A stretch of 64,000 nt of DNA from Bacteroidota bacterium. Lineage in GTDB: Bacteria; Bacteroidota; Bacteroidia; B-17B0; Aurantibacillaceae. This document shows positions 26,654 to 36,855 of the stretch, in pieces. Below the pieces are notes generated by a model. The model was not told the origin of the DNA. It was given only the letters and a program-made list of their open reading frames with translations, and made no database searches. The translations under genes and the position numbers were made by a program. The number at the start of each line of letters is the position of its first letter. Within the stretch, counting starts at the first letter, position 1. Location of the stretch: assembly GCA_030684395.1 (NCBI GenBank), contig JAUXTT010000008.1:186001-250000 (forward strand). Reading direction: 5' to 3'.

Positions 26654-29600
26654 TTATTTCGTTATGATCAATTGATTATTGGTATTAGGTAAATTCTCAA
26701 TAGAAGTTGAAATAATATAAGTTCCTTCCGAAAGACCTGAAGTACCATAATTTATTGTTTGAATTCCTTGTTCAACCTTAACTGTTTTTGAAGAGATTGT
26801 TCTTCCAAGAATATCCTTTATTTCTATTATAAGGTCCGTATCAAAAGGAATTTCCATGGAAATATTCACCTCGCTGGTTGCAGGGTTAGGGAAAATTTTC
26901 ACAACGCTTTGAACTTTTTGTTTGTTTTCAATGGCAATTATTTTTGTGTACATACTGCTTCCATCCTTATCAATCGATTTTACACGATAGAAAGTAATAG
27001 GTGAGTAAAAATAATAGTCATTAAATGAATATTTATTCAAAGTTTTAGACTCTCCTGATGCTGTAACGGTATAAATCTTCTTGAAGTTAAATCCGTCAAC
27101 TGAGCTTTCTAATTCATAATAACTCAATTTTTCTTCAGAAACACTTTCCCATTTCAATTCATTGAAAGTGGTTTTGTTAATTCCTCCAAAATTAAGAACC
27201 TGAACAGGCAATGGAGTACTTGATTGAATGGTTGAGAATTTCGAAAATCCGGCCATACCGTTTCGAACTACTGCCGTAACAGGGCTGGCTGCGCAAGTTC
27301 CGTTTAATCCCCAAGCTGGGCCACCAGAAGGGCTTTTTGCAATACTCCAACCTGCAGCCGCATTACCATAACCTGTATTATATAAAGTAAGATTATAAAG
27401 ACCTGTACTGACCGCACTTGCGTCAATAGACCAATATCCATTATCTAAATACGTAACATTGTAAGTTGCTGCACACTCCGGTCCCCAACCTGGAGCTCCA
27501 GGATTCGTCCAAGCTCCACCCCATGCATCAAAACGTGCTAATAACTGAATTGCGCCTGCCGCTGCTGCACTCGTGAAATTAAGGTTTGCTCTTTCGTAGT
27601 TTGCTGTATTACCAACGGGGAAATCAAAAGATCCGGTAGCACCTGCTGCTAAGTACCTTCTCAAATTACCATTTACATAACTAGTTGCATTTCCGGTAGA
27701 AACACAGGCCGGTGTAGTATTTACAACATTTACAACAAAAGCATTAGTTGTTATTTTACCGACAGTAAGTGTTAATGAACCTGTTGTTGCTTTTATGAAC
27801 ATATTAGTAGCTAAAGTAACTCCGGTACTTGTATGGTTCATAACCACATAGTTTAAATCTAATTGGCTGCTTCCCTGATTGTATGACTGAGCGGCAGTTC
27901 CATTAAACTCTAATGTACCGGTTGTTCCCGTATTAGTATAAGTAGTGTTACCTGTAGCATTTACAAAATTACCAGCCAATTTAACATATTTGCCGTTTGA
28001 ATTAATAACACTAGTGGAATTAGATGTAGTTAAATTACCCTTAATATCAATATCACTCATAAAAGTAACTGAGCCTGCTGTTTGAGTAACGGTAATATTA
28101 CCTATTGCATTTGTTCCGGTTAAATTACCTGAAATAGTATGAGCTGCAGTATTATTGAATAACAAAGTAGCTGTTGGCGACATTATTAATGTACCATTAT
28201 TTACAAAATTACCACAAACAGTTAAAGTAACTCCTGCATTTATAGTAAGTGTAGCTCCTGCGTCGATAGTTAAATCATTAACTGATTGATTTGTTGAAAT
28301 AACCGGAAAACGGGGTACTAAAGCACCTACAACCGCACTAATTGAACAAGAAGGTATAGCACATCCACCCCAGTTAGAAGGTGTAGTCCACGCTGTTGTA
28401 CTCGTACCAGTCCAGTTAATAATAGTTGGTGAAGGTGTATAATCAATTGCACCGCCTGTTGAACTGGTGTAATCAATAGTAAATCCACTTGTACTTCCTG
28501 TAAAATTTTGAATTACAATTGTGTACTGTTCACCTGCTACTACCGGAATAGACGTTTCGTAAGCGGCATCAAAACTTGGATCAATGGGTGAATTTCCTCC
28601 GGCTGCAACACCTGTAACTCCTAAATAACTAAAATTACAAGCTACCAATCCGGTTGCACTATTTGTCGCGATCCCTGCACAATTGGTTGCTCCGGCTCCG
28701 CCTGTTTTCCATACCAGAAAATCATAATCGGTTTCTGTACCTGCTGCCCCACCACTATAATCATTTGGTATGATGTCAAAAGTTAAGTTACCTGCTGCTT
28801 GTATATCAATGGTATACCAAACAGATGAACGCTCGCCACTTGTACAATCATCAGATCCATCAAAATCACAAGTACTTCCCGTATTTGCATAACCCGGATC
28901 CGCCACACTCAACACCGAATTACAGGTAGGGAATGCAATAGAACAATCCTGACCAGGTGTAGAAGGGAAAGATTGCGTGCTAGGGTCAATAGCTACAATC
29001 TGGAAGCTTCCGGTTTGGTCGCTAGACCCATCAACAACAATGTAATAAGTTGATCCGGGGGTTAATCCGGTTACATTAATTTGAGAAGCTTCTGTTGAAC
29101 CACAACCCGTCATATTATCATTACAACTTGTTGCTGTTGGTGAAACTTGTGTTAAAGTGCCGCAAGCTCCCTGGTACATTGCTATTTGAGTGTTTAATAA
29201 TGTTCCCAATAATGTTCTTACTGAAATTTGCCCTGATGCCGGAGCAACCACTGTATACCATACTGTATTTACAGTTCCACTTGTCCAGCAACTAGGTACA
29301 CTAGGTTCGCTTGTGCTACCTGTACATGCGTTGTTGCCATTTGTTGTAACAGCTAATGTTAAGGCTGTTGCAGAGCATGGTAAGTCGTTACTTGCTGCCG
29401 TAAAAGGCGTTACCGCAGAAATGGTAAGATTTGTATAAGCATTAGAAGATGGGGTTGACCAGCTATCTAATACCAAATAATAAGTAGTACCGGCAACAAC
29501 ACAAGCTGTCAGGGTTTTATTTCCGGTAGAGCTTTGAGCATTAGCAATACAAGCTCCGGGAGATGCTCCACAAGTAGCTGCTGAAAGCGGACATCCATCA

Positions 29601-32600
29601 TACAACATTAGGCCTGTGTAAGAACCTGCTGAGGTAAGATTAATTGTAATAGTACCTGAAGAACCTGGAGTGAAATAAAACACCTGGTCTTCTCCTGTTA
29701 AATAAGATGTACTTCCACAAGTTGTTGTATTTGCTGAAGTAAGATCATTAACTGAACCTGCTGTTGTTCCTGCACCTGATGAATAAGGTAAAGAGGCTAC
29801 AGAAACAACTCCTGTACCTAACAAACCTGGACAAATAGAACCTGGACTAGCAGCCGTAACAAAAGACTGTACAGTACAACCTGTTGCATTTCCTCCACTA
29901 TTAGTTGGAACAATTTTCCAATAATATGTTGTAGTTGCAGATAAAGTACCTAAATTATAAGTAAGAACATTTCCAATATCTGTTCCATTAATAATATTAG
30001 TAGCAGCAGCATCAGTACCGAAATACAATAAATAGCTGGTTGCAGCCCTACAAGCAGTATTAGATGCCAGCCAATTAATTGTAGTGGCAACCGGGCAAAC
30101 ACCTGTTGCGCCATTAGTTGGAGAAGAATAAGCAGAACAAACCGGAGCCGTAGCGCCTGTAACAGTTACATTAACAGGAGTACGTGGACTTGATTCACAA
30201 GCAGTACTAACTACCCAATCATAAAAGAAATAATAAGTACCTGTGGTTGATCCTCCCCATTCGGAAGAAGTTACAGAACAAACACCTGCACAAGTATAAG
30301 GGAATGCTACTCCTGTACTACCTCTCCCTAAATTGGTACTATTGGTAGATACCAAACGGTATCCTGTTCCAACAGGTATACTCAGATTTAAAGTGATTGT
30401 ATTTACACCAGCTACTGTTGCACTGGTTGTAACCGGAGCACCAATATTAGCACCTGTATTATCTTGTAACTGAATACCAACCGTGCTTCCGGCTGTTTGT
30501 ACATATACTTTTACAGACACTAAAGTGAAAGCAGATAAAGCATCGAATCTAATACCCCAATTGGAGGTTCCAAAATAACCGTCGCCTGCTGTCCAGGATG
30601 GTTTACCTGTATTGCAGGTAGATCCACCTGAACTTGCTGTACAATAAAATGTTGTGTTAGACGAAACCGTTGGTGCATAAGGACTACCGGTTGCCAAAAC
30701 AGTTCCTCCCGTGGATGCCGCATACCAATTTATAGTACCACCACTTGCCGTTGCTGTTAAGCTTGCCGCCGAACCGCAAGGAACCGATACCGGATTATTT
30801 GTACCTGTAATAGTACTGGCAGTATTGGTAACAGTAAGTGTATTAGTATTGGCACTGCTTGCACCACAAGCTACCTCGCAATAATAATAAGTGGTTTGAG
30901 AAATAGAAGGAGAAACATAAGTAGCGGAAGTAGCTCCACTTATAGGCCCCCAGGCAAAAGGCCCTGTAGTTGCAGATTGATACCATTGAAAACCAATACC
31001 TGACACACCTGTTGTATAACCAGTAGTTGCTAATGTTGGAGTACCAGAGTTACAGAAAGTTGCAATAGAAGAAGTCGCAGTTCCCGGAGTTGGCACACCT
31101 GAACATGGAGGAGCCAATGCAATATTTATAATGTAGTCTTCGGTTTCTCCCCACGAATATGTTCCACACGGACTAATAGTTGAAGATTCAACACAAATAA
31201 CACGCATACGGGTATTTCCTGTAAGTGCTGTAATTGGAATTGCCACTGCAGCGGAGGCAGTGTGAGTTGCAGAACTTGTATAAGGATAGATCTCAAAATC
31301 TTCCCCTGCATCTCCAAAATCTCCATCATGATTAAAATCGATATAAATATGGATTTGATGACTCCAGGTACCATTTCCACAATCATCTTCTGTAACTGAA
31401 GCGGTAACTGAAGTCCCCTGTGTGACAGTTGGTATAGGAACAGTTGAGGTAAAATCAGTGTACAAACTTACAGTACCTGTACCAACACCCTGAGTTCCGG
31501 TTAATGATCCACAAGCTGAAGTATTATTTATAGTGCCGAAAGTTACATTTCCTATGTCCATATCACTAGTACTGGTAGCAGTTGAAGTGCAATAACAATA
31601 CAAGAAACTTACACTAACAAGCACTGAGCTTGAATTAGATGATAAACCGCTGGCTGTACATGTTACAACTAAACGATAATAGGTAGATACGGTAACTGTT
31701 GCTGTGTAAGTTTGAGATGTTGCGCCAACAATATTTGACCAAGACGAATTATCGGTTGAAGATTGCCACTGATAAGTAAGGCCACTTGCCACTGTACCAC
31801 CTGTTGCAGACAAATCAGCAGTGCTGCCTGAACAAACGCCGGCTACAGACGAAACCGCTGTACCTGCTGTTGGTGTACCTGCACAGCCTGCTGCAGCTGT
31901 AATATTAATAATATAATCTTCTGTTTCACCCCAGGTATATGTTCCACAAGAACTAGACGAAGATGACTCCACACATACAACACGCATATATGTATTACCT
32001 AATGAAGCTGCTATTGGTATATTTATAGTTGAAGCAGTTGTATTTGGCAGTGCAGGATTTGCATAAGGGAAAATCGTAGTAGATTCCCCGGCATCCAGAA
32101 AATCACCGTCCTGGTTAAAATCTATATAAACATCAACTCTATGGCTAAAAGCCGTACCACCAATTGTTACAGAAAAAGCATTTGAAGTTCCTTGTTGAAA
32201 TGAAGGAACCGGAACGGTCGACGCTGTCCAGTTACTATACATTCCGGCTGTACCTGTTGCTGTACCCTGGGTTCCGGTTAATGAAACTGTAGCCGATGTA
32301 TTATTTATTGTTCCAAAAGTGATATTGGTAATATCCATATCAGAAGTGGACGTTGCACTTGATGTACAAGGACAAAGGTAAGCAGGGTTTACTGTTATCT
32401 GAACACTTGCACTTCCTGTATTTGGCGTGCCACTGCATGACGTAACTCTTCTAAAATATAAGGAGCCTGTTATTGTTGGTGTATATGTTGCTGCGGTAGC
32501 ACCTCCTATATTAGACCATACTGAATTGTCGGGAGAAGATTGCCATTGGTAAGTAATACCACAACCTGTAGAACTGCCTGTTACAGCTAAATTAACTGTT

Positions 32601-33370
32601 GATCCGGAGCACACCGAAGCTGCACTTGCAGTAGTTGTTCCATTAACAGGCGTTCCGGAACACGATGGAGCCGGAGTAAAAATATAATGTTGACTAGTTG
32701 CGGGTTTAGTAGAAAGGTTAGTAGTTTCCGTAACAGAAGAAACGGCAGGAGCTCCAGTTACATCTCCTAAAGAATAAAATTGCCCTGTGGCACCTGAAAT
32801 ACCAATTGAAGCTGATGGGGAATTTAAATTGGCGGCAGCGCCTCCATTACGGGTATAAATGAAATCTATCACGTTGGTTGTCTCATATAGTTTACACTGA
32901 TAAGACAATCCCCAAGTTGTTGCTCCATAATTCCACTCAATTTGTTTCCATTCAATTGTTAAAATTCTATTAGGGGCGGTTCCGGTCAACTTATAATTAA
33001 CATTACCAGTAGCACCGGTTGCATTGTCATCCCATAGTGGGGCTATACATGATCCCATGGTATTTGCATCAAGGTCATTTGTTAAACCCGCACTCGTTAT
33101 AGCCGTATTAAATGTAAGCCAGCCATTAGAACTAGCTTTAAACTGCGTATAATTAACACAATTGTAATTAAATGTAAATCCAATATTTGTTGCGGCAGAT
33201 AGAGACTCATCAGTAGCCGCAGCTACTATGGTAGTTGGTGTTGCATTAGCTGTAAAAGCAGGTGTAGTCGCAGTAGAAAAAGTATACGAGAATTGGGCGC
33301 TTACCTTATTTAAGCTACCAATTGTAATCACTGCTGCAAATAATAGAAGATATTTTTTCATTTTTTTCAT
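26654..33370 (-). CDS. Giant modular T9SS type-A cargo protein
   Basis: 2238 residues, the largest protein here. Signal peptide (1-25), an N-terminal propeller-like domain, then at least two GEVED domains ('VDVYIDFNQDGDFLDAGES' and 'IHIYIDFNHDGDFGDAGED', each followed by 'TWGETEDYIINI' or 'SWGETEDYIINI'), Ig-like units, fibronectin-III-like units ('TTYYWKIVPTNSGG'), pre-peptidase-C-like units, a beta-helix-like region and a type-A sorting domain ('KIFPNPATSEVNISM', 'LSEGTYIISTS'). A surface adhesin or a carbohydrate-contacting protein is plausible, but no enzymatic domain is visible. The last ~900 residues match the other giant. It follows a small secreted protein gene (11 bases). Confidence 0.9.
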   Translation of the reverse strand: MKKMKKYLLLFAAVITIGSLNKVSAQFSYTFSTATTPAFTANATPTTIVAAATDESLSAATNIGFTFNYNCVNYTQFKASSNGWLTFNTAITSAGLTNDLDANTMGSCIAPLWDDNATGATGNVNYKLTGTAPNRILTIEWKQIEWNYGATTWGLSYQCKLYETTNVIDFIYTRNGGAAANLNSPSASIGISGATGQFYSLGDVTGAPAVSSVTETTNLSTKPATSQHYIFTPAPSCSGTPVNGTTTASAASVCSGSTVNLAVTGSSTGCGITYQWQSSPDNSVWSNIGGATAATYTPTITGSLYFRRVTSCSGTPNTGSASVQITVNPAYLCPCTSSATSTSDMDITNITFGTINNTSATVSLTGTQGTATGTAGMYSNWTASTVPVPSFQQGTSNAFSVTIGGTAFSHRVDVYIDFNQDGDFLDAGESTTIFPYANPALPNTTASTINIPIAASLGNTYMRVVCVESSSSSSCGTYTWGETEDYIINITAAAGCAGTPTAGTAVSSVAGVCSGSTADLSATGGTVASGLTYQWQSSTDNSSWSNIVGATSQTYTATVTVSTYYRLVVTCTASGLSSNSSSVLVSVSFLYCYCTSTATSTSDMDIGNVTFGTINNTSACGSLTGTQGVGTGTVSLYTDFTSTVPIPTVTQGTSVTASVTEDDCGNGTWSHQIHIYIDFNHDGDFGDAGEDFEIYPYTSSATHTASAAVAIPITALTGNTRMRVICVESSTISPCGTYSWGETEDYIINIALAPPCSGVPTPGTATSSIATFCNSGTPTLATTGYTTGVSGIGFQWYQSATTGPFAWGPISGATSATYVSPSISQTTYYYCEVACGASSANTNTLTVTNTASTITGTNNPVSVPCGSAASLTATASGGTINWYAASTGGTVLATGSPYAPTVSSNTTFYCTASSGGSTCNTGKPSWTAGDGYFGTSNWGIRFDALSAFTLVSVKVYVQTAGSTVGIQLQDNTGANIGAPVTTSATVAGVNTITLNLSIPVGTGYRLVSTNSTNLGRGSTGVAFPYTCAGVCSVTSSEWGGSTTGTYYFFYDWVVSTACESSPRTPVNVTVTGATAPVCSAYSSPTNGATGVCPVATTINWLASNTACRAATSYLLYFGTDAAATNIINGTDIGNVLTYNLGTLSATTTYYWKIVPTNSGGNATGCTVQSFVTAASPGSICPGLLGTGVVSVASLPYSSGAGTTAGSVNDLTSANTTTCGSTSYLTGEDQVFYFTPGSSGTITINLTSAGSYTGLMLYDGCPLSAATCGASPGACIANAQSSTGNKTLTACVVAGTTYYLVLDSWSTPSSNAYTNLTISAVTPFTAASNDLPCSATALTLAVTTNGNNACTGSTSEPSVPSCWTSGTVNTVWYTVVAPASGQISVRTLLGTLLNTQIAMYQGACGTLTQVSPTATSCNDNMTGCGSTEASQINVTGLTPGSTYYIVVDGSSDQTGSFQIVAIDPSTQSFPSTPGQDCSIAFPTCNSVLSVADPGYANTGSTCDFDGSDDCTSGERSSVWYTIDIQAAGNLTFDIIPNDYSGGAAGTETDYDFLVWKTGGAGATNCAGIATNSATGLVACNFSYLGVTGVAAGGNSPIDPSFDAAYETSIPVVAGEQYTIVIQNFTGSTSGFTIDYTSSTGGAIDYTPSPTIINWTGTSTTAWTTPSNWGGCAIPSCSISAVVGALVPRFPVISTNQSVNDLTIDAGATLTINAGVTLTVCGNFVNNGTLIMSPTATLLFNNTAAHTISGNLTGTNAIGNITVTQTAGSVTFMSDIDIKGNLTTSNSTSVINSNGKYVKLAGNFVNATGNTTYTNTGTTGTLEFNGTAAQSYNQGSSQLDLNYVVMNHTSTGVTLATNMFIKATTGSLTLTVGKITTNAFVVNVVNTTPACVSTGNATSYVNGNLRRYLAAGATGSFDFPVGNTANYERANLNFTSAAAAGAIQLLARFDAWGGAWTNPGAPGWGPECAATYNVTYLDNGYWSIDASAVSTGLYNLTLYNTGYGNAAAGWSIAKSPSGGPAWGLNGTCAASPVTAVVRNGMAGFSKFSTIQSSTPLPVQVLNFGGINKTTFNELKWESVSEEKLSYYELESSVDGFNFKKIYTVTASGESKTLNKYSFNDYYFYSPITFYRVKSIDKDGSSMYTKIIAIENKQKVQSVVKIFPNPATSEVNISMEIPFDTDLIIEIKDILGRTISSKTVKVEQGIQTINYGTSGLSEGTYIISTSIENLPNTNNQLIITK

Positions 33371-33381
33371 TATTCCTAAAA

Positions 33382-33774
33382 TTATTTAGTAGAACACATT
33401 TCTTCAAGATCCTTAAAAGTGCCTTCTTTTATGAGCATAGGCATAATTACATTTTCCTTTTCAAATGCTTTGATTACATCTTCGGGTGTTGCAAAAATCT
33501 CTTTATTATAACGGAACATCCCCAATTTGTGCCCTTCACAAAATTGAACCATTACCAAACCATTGATTTTTTGAGTAGCTTCTTCAAGTATGAAAAGGTT
33601 TTTTTCTGATGCTTTAGGCAAACCTAATATTAACTCAGCAGTTGCCGCTTTATTGGATTCCTCCTTTTGCTTCTTGGCCTTTGCTTTTGCATCATCCTGG
33701 GCATTTACCGCAAAACTTGCCACAACAAAAAGTGACAGTATCAGTAAACGTAATTTCATTGGTATTGATTTCAT
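33382..33774 (-). CDS. Small secreted protein paired with the 2238-residue cargo
   Basis: 130 residues; ATG codons at residues 1 and 6 both give a signal peptide ending 'AVNAQ'. A Lys/Ala-rich stretch (about 27-45) is followed by a domain with a beta-alpha-beta look ('KINGLVMVQFCEGHKLGMFRY', 'EIFATPEDVIKAFEKENVIM'), somewhat like small ferredoxin-fold domains, which is a weak guess. It lies between a propeller T9SS cargo gene (29 bases upstream) and the giant cargo gene (11 bases downstream), so the three are one operon. Confidence 0.68.
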   Translation of the reverse strand: MKSIPMKLRLLILSLFVVASFAVNAQDDAKAKAKKQKEESNKAATAELILGLPKASEKNLFILEEATQKINGLVMVQFCEGHKLGMFRYNKEIFATPEDVIKAFEKENVIMPMLIKEGTFKDLEEMCSTK

Positions 33775-33803
33775 TTGTTTGCTTTTTTTAGGATGTTCGG
33801 GTT

Positions 33804-35057
33804 TTAATTCTTAACAAATTTTCCGGTTTTCAAAACTTTATTGTTGGTGTCACTAATTGAATAAAAATAAATTCCTTCCTCCAGGCTCTCTAAGTCCAAA
33901 AGGGTTTTAGAAAGTCCGTTTGTTTTTGAGTTTAAGCCAATTATTTTCACTTCTTTCCCTAAAGCATTAAACGCTTTAAAAGTCATTGTAGTTTCATCTG
34001 AAGAAATATTCCCTAATTCGATTGTAAGAGATTCATTTACAGGGTTCGGGTATAGAATTATATCAGCGGCTACCAAAGCATTTTTTAACCCAATAGCAGG
34101 AATGATTCCATAAAAAGCAAAACCCCCGTCGTTTGTAGCTATCCATTTATTATCATCCCTATCTATCATAATATGTCTCACATCAACACCCGGAATGCTT
34201 GAGTTACCGGTATTAAACAATGTCCAGGTAGCAACTCCATCAAATTTTGCCATTGCACCCTGGGTTGTTCCAACCCATTTATCGCCCGCAGCATCCACTG
34301 CAACAGTATTAACATAATCGTAAGGAAGGCTTGAATTAGCTGTAGAAAATATAGTCCAGGTAGCTGCTCCATCAAACTTGCATAAGCCGGCTGCGGTACC
34401 TATCCAAAATGTTGTAGCGTTCTCAATTGCTATTGAATAGGTTTGATTGTGTGCTATTCCTGAATTAGAGGTTGTGAAAGATGTCCAGCTAACACCATCG
34501 TATTTAGCCAAACCACCATAAGTGGCTACCCATACATTTCCGGCAGCATCAACTTTAATATCATTCACATTGTTATTAGGCAGTCCCTGAGTAGTTTTGT
34601 ATGTAGTAAAGTTTGTACCATCATATTTGGTAGCACCATTAAAGTTTATACCAAACCATTTATTGTTGGTAACAGTATCTACTGTAATGCAATTGATACG
34701 GTTCCCGGGAAGCCCATTAGTATTATTAAGATTTGTCCAAGTTGTTCCATCATAAGAAAACGCTCCGGTGTTATATGTTCCGAACCATTTTATTCCAGCG
34801 GTATCAATAGCCACAGAAGTTGCATTATCATCCGTTAGTCCTGAGTTTCCTGAGTAAAAATTAGTATAGGAGCCATCTTTTACTTTTGAAACACCACCGC
34901 CAAATGTTGCTACCCATGCATTAGAACTGTCATCAATAGCCGAGCACCTGGTTGCCACATTAGGTACAGCTCCATACACCACCCATGTAGGGGTTTGAGC
35001 CTTCAGTGCGGAACAAACAAACAAAAAAGAGAAAACTGATAAGTAAGTTTTTATCAT
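33804..35057 (-). CDS. Two-component-regulator-type propeller T9SS cargo
   Basis: 417 residues. Signal peptide (1-20), then about seven Reg_prop blades (22-330), each with a W..T..G pattern: 'AWVATFGGGVSKVKDG', 'KWFGTYNTGAFSYDGTTW', 'VWVATYGGLAKYDGVSW', 'KWVGTTQGAMAKFDGVATW'. A type-A sorting domain follows ('LYPNPVNESLTIEL', 'LEEGIYFYSI'). This propeller is often a sensor in hybrid kinases; here it is a free secreted cargo. It is the first gene of an operon with the small protein and the giant cargo. A possible promoter is at 35135-35165. Confidence 0.88.
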   Translation of the reverse strand: MIKTYLSVFSFLFVCSALKAQTPTWVVYGAVPNVATRCSAIDDSSNAWVATFGGGVSKVKDGSYTNFYSGNSGLTDDNATSVAIDTAGIKWFGTYNTGAFSYDGTTWTNLNNTNGLPGNRINCITVDTVTNNKWFGINFNGATKYDGTNFTTYKTTQGLPNNNVNDIKVDAAGNVWVATYGGLAKYDGVSWTSFTTSNSGIAHNQTYSIAIENATTFWIGTAAGLCKFDGAATWTIFSTANSSLPYDYVNTVAVDAAGDKWVGTTQGAMAKFDGVATWTLFNTGNSSIPGVDVRHIMIDRDDNKWIATNDGGFAFYGIIPAIGLKNALVAADIILYPNPVNESLTIELGNISSDETTMTFKAFNALGKEVKIIGLNSKTNGLSKTLLDLESLEEGIYFYSISDTNNKVLKTGKFVKN

Positions 35058-35134
35058 ACTAAAATTTAAATTAATTTGTAAAATTATGCTGTTGTATTTG
35101 GTATTTGTCTGATTAAATATAACTAGCCTAAATT

Positions 35135-35165
35135 CAAATTTAACAATTAAATATCATTAAATCAA
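35135..35165 (-). promoter_or_regulatory. Possible promoter of the cargo operon 35057-26654
   Basis: On the minus strand, TTG (35163-35165), a 20-base spacer and TAAATTTG (35135-35142), about 80 bases before the ATG. Confidence 0.45.
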
Positions 35166-35341
35166 CTTATTAGGTTTATTTTTATAAACATAAAATATAC
35201 AATCGACGAATTAAGCTTTCCTATCGACTAAGAATATATTAAGAGCTTTACATTGGAAAAAATTCTACTTCTCTTTTTTAACAGGAAATCAGACACTCCG
35301 ATTATTGAAACAAAAATAAAATCTTCGTAACGAATTAAAGT

Positions 35342-35349
35342 TACTTTTG
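35342..35349 (+). promoter_or_regulatory. Possible -7 box of the fused nuclease gene
   Basis: TACTTTTG matches TANNTTTG and ends 15 bases before the GTG start at 35365. No clear -33. Confidence 0.4.
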
Positions 35350-35364
35350 AATTTTCTTTTTTAA

Positions 35365-36855
35365 GTGAGTTCAACAAAATACCAATTAAGTAAATCAACG
35401 TTTCTAAGAAGTGTTCAATGTTTAAAATCATTGCACTTATACAAAAATTTCTTTCATTTAAAGGACCCTGTGCCAAAAGACAGGCAAGCTATTTTTAACA
35501 GAGGAACAGATGTTGGCATTTTAGCTCAGCAAATTTTTCCCGGAGGCTTTGATGTTTCTCCCTCTTCTATAAAAAAATACGGGGAGTCGGTTGAAAAAAC
35601 CAAAGAGCTCATTGATAAGGGTGCAGAGGTAATTTACGAGGCTGCTTTTATTTTTAACGAAGTATTAGCTGCATTAGACATATTAGTGAAACGCGACGGT
35701 AAGTGGTATGCCTACGAGGTGAAAAGTTCGCTGAAGATAACACCTGCATATGTAATGGATGCAAGTCTCCAGTATTATGTAATAAAAAACTGTCTTCCCG
35801 ATCTGGAAGATTTTTTTCTGGTTACCATTAATAATGATTATGAGCTGAGCGATAAACTGGATGTTCAACAATTATTTAAACCTACTTCGCTAAAGAGAGA
35901 CGTAGTTGCAAACCTTCCTTTTATTGAAAGCAAAATTGCCCAGGCAAAAAAAATAATTGCAGATGGAGATATGCCTTCTGTTCCGATTGGAGAACATTGT
36001 TTTAAACCATACAAATGTGATTACTTTGGTACGTGCTGGAAAAGTGTTCCCGAAAAAAATGTATTTCAATTGAGTGCTCTCGGTTTGCCTCAACAAGTTG
36101 AATGGTACAAAAAAGGTATTAAAACAATTGCCGCTATTGAAGATACAAGTGAACTTTCTTCAAACGTTCAAATACAAATAGAGAGCGTAAAACAGGGAAA
36201 AGAATATTTCGAAAAGGAAAAAGTAAAGGATTTTTTTTCCAAGCTGCATTACCCAATCGGTTTTTTTGATATTGAGCTCTTTGCCCCTGCTGTTCCTGTA
36301 TTTAAGGGAACAAAGGCTTATCAGCAAATTCCTTTTTTGTTTTCACTACATATACTTTCTGAAAAACAGGAATTAAGTGAAACACATTTTTATGCCGATC
36401 CGGGAGAAGATCCGAGAGAGCAGTTTGTGCTTGCTTGTATAGAAAAGTTAAAAGACATGGGAAGTATTCTGGTATTTGACTCTAACCTGGAGCATGGTGT
36501 ATTGAACTCATTGGTTAAAAAATTTCCACAACATAATGAAGCTATTCAGAACATAAAAAAACGTATTGTGGATCTTTCTTTACCATTTGCAAATTACTGG
36601 TACTTCCATCCTGCTACTTTAGGTTCGGCATCATTAAAAAATTTGTACAGGAAACTATTGAAGGATGATTCGTTTGAAAAAATGCATGTAAACTCAGGGA
36701 CTATGGCAACGTATTCGTATAATGCATTATTTGAAGAAACTGACCTGTTTAAAATAGAAGAAACAAAACAGCAATTAATAGAATACTGTAAAATGGATAC
36801 ACTCGCTACAGCAAAACTTTTTTTGTACTTGCGGGAAAAATGTAACGAAATTTAG
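35365..36855 (+). CDS. Cas4/RecB-like Fe-S nuclease fused to a DEDD-type exonuclease-like domain (DUF2779)
   Basis: 496 residues. The start is GTG: a stop codon lies directly upstream and no ATG occurs until far into the conserved part. The N-terminal half (1-230) is a PD-(D/E)XK nuclease with Glu92, Asp105, Glu118 and Lys120 ('YAYEVKSS'), framed by four Cys (19, 212, 218, 224) in the Cas4/AddB pattern for an iron-sulfur cluster. The C-terminal half (about 285-496) is the DUF2779 RNase H-like domain with DEDD-type residues Asp302 and Glu304 ('FFDIELF'), 'LVFDSNLEHGVLNSL', and a late Asp in 'YCKMDTLATAKLF'. A role in DNA end processing is inferred; no CRISPR array is present. It ends overlapping the stop of the response regulator. 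Confidence 0.82.
   Translation: MSSTKYQLSKSTFLRSVQCLKSLHLYKNFFHLKDPVPKDRQAIFNRGTDVGILAQQIFPGGFDVSPSSIKKYGESVEKTKELIDKGAEVIYEAAFIFNEVLAALDILVKRDGKWYAYEVKSSLKITPAYVMDASLQYYVIKNCLPDLEDFFLVTINNDYELSDKLDVQQLFKPTSLKRDVVANLPFIESKIAQAKKIIADGDMPSVPIGEHCFKPYKCDYFGTCWKSVPEKNVFQLSALGLPQQVEWYKKGIKTIAAIEDTSELSSNVQIQIESVKQGKEYFEKEKVKDFFSKLHYPIGFFDIELFAPAVPVFKGTKAYQQIPFLFSLHILSEKQELSETHFYADPGEDPREQFVLACIEKLKDMGSILVFDSNLEHGVLNSLVKKFPQHNEAIQNIKKRIVDLSLPFANYWYFHPATLGSASLKNLYRKLLKDDSFEKMHVNSGTMATYSYNALFEETDLFKIEETKQQLIEYCKMDTLATAKLFLYLREKCNEI

Larger units (their letters stand above)
35058..35364. other. Divergent intergenic region, AT-rich
   Basis: 307 bases between the T9SS cargo operon and the fused nuclease gene. 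It holds a possible minus-strand promoter (35135-35165) and a possible plus-strand -7 box (35342-35349). I see no gene, RNA structure or repeat in the rest. Confidence 0.6.
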
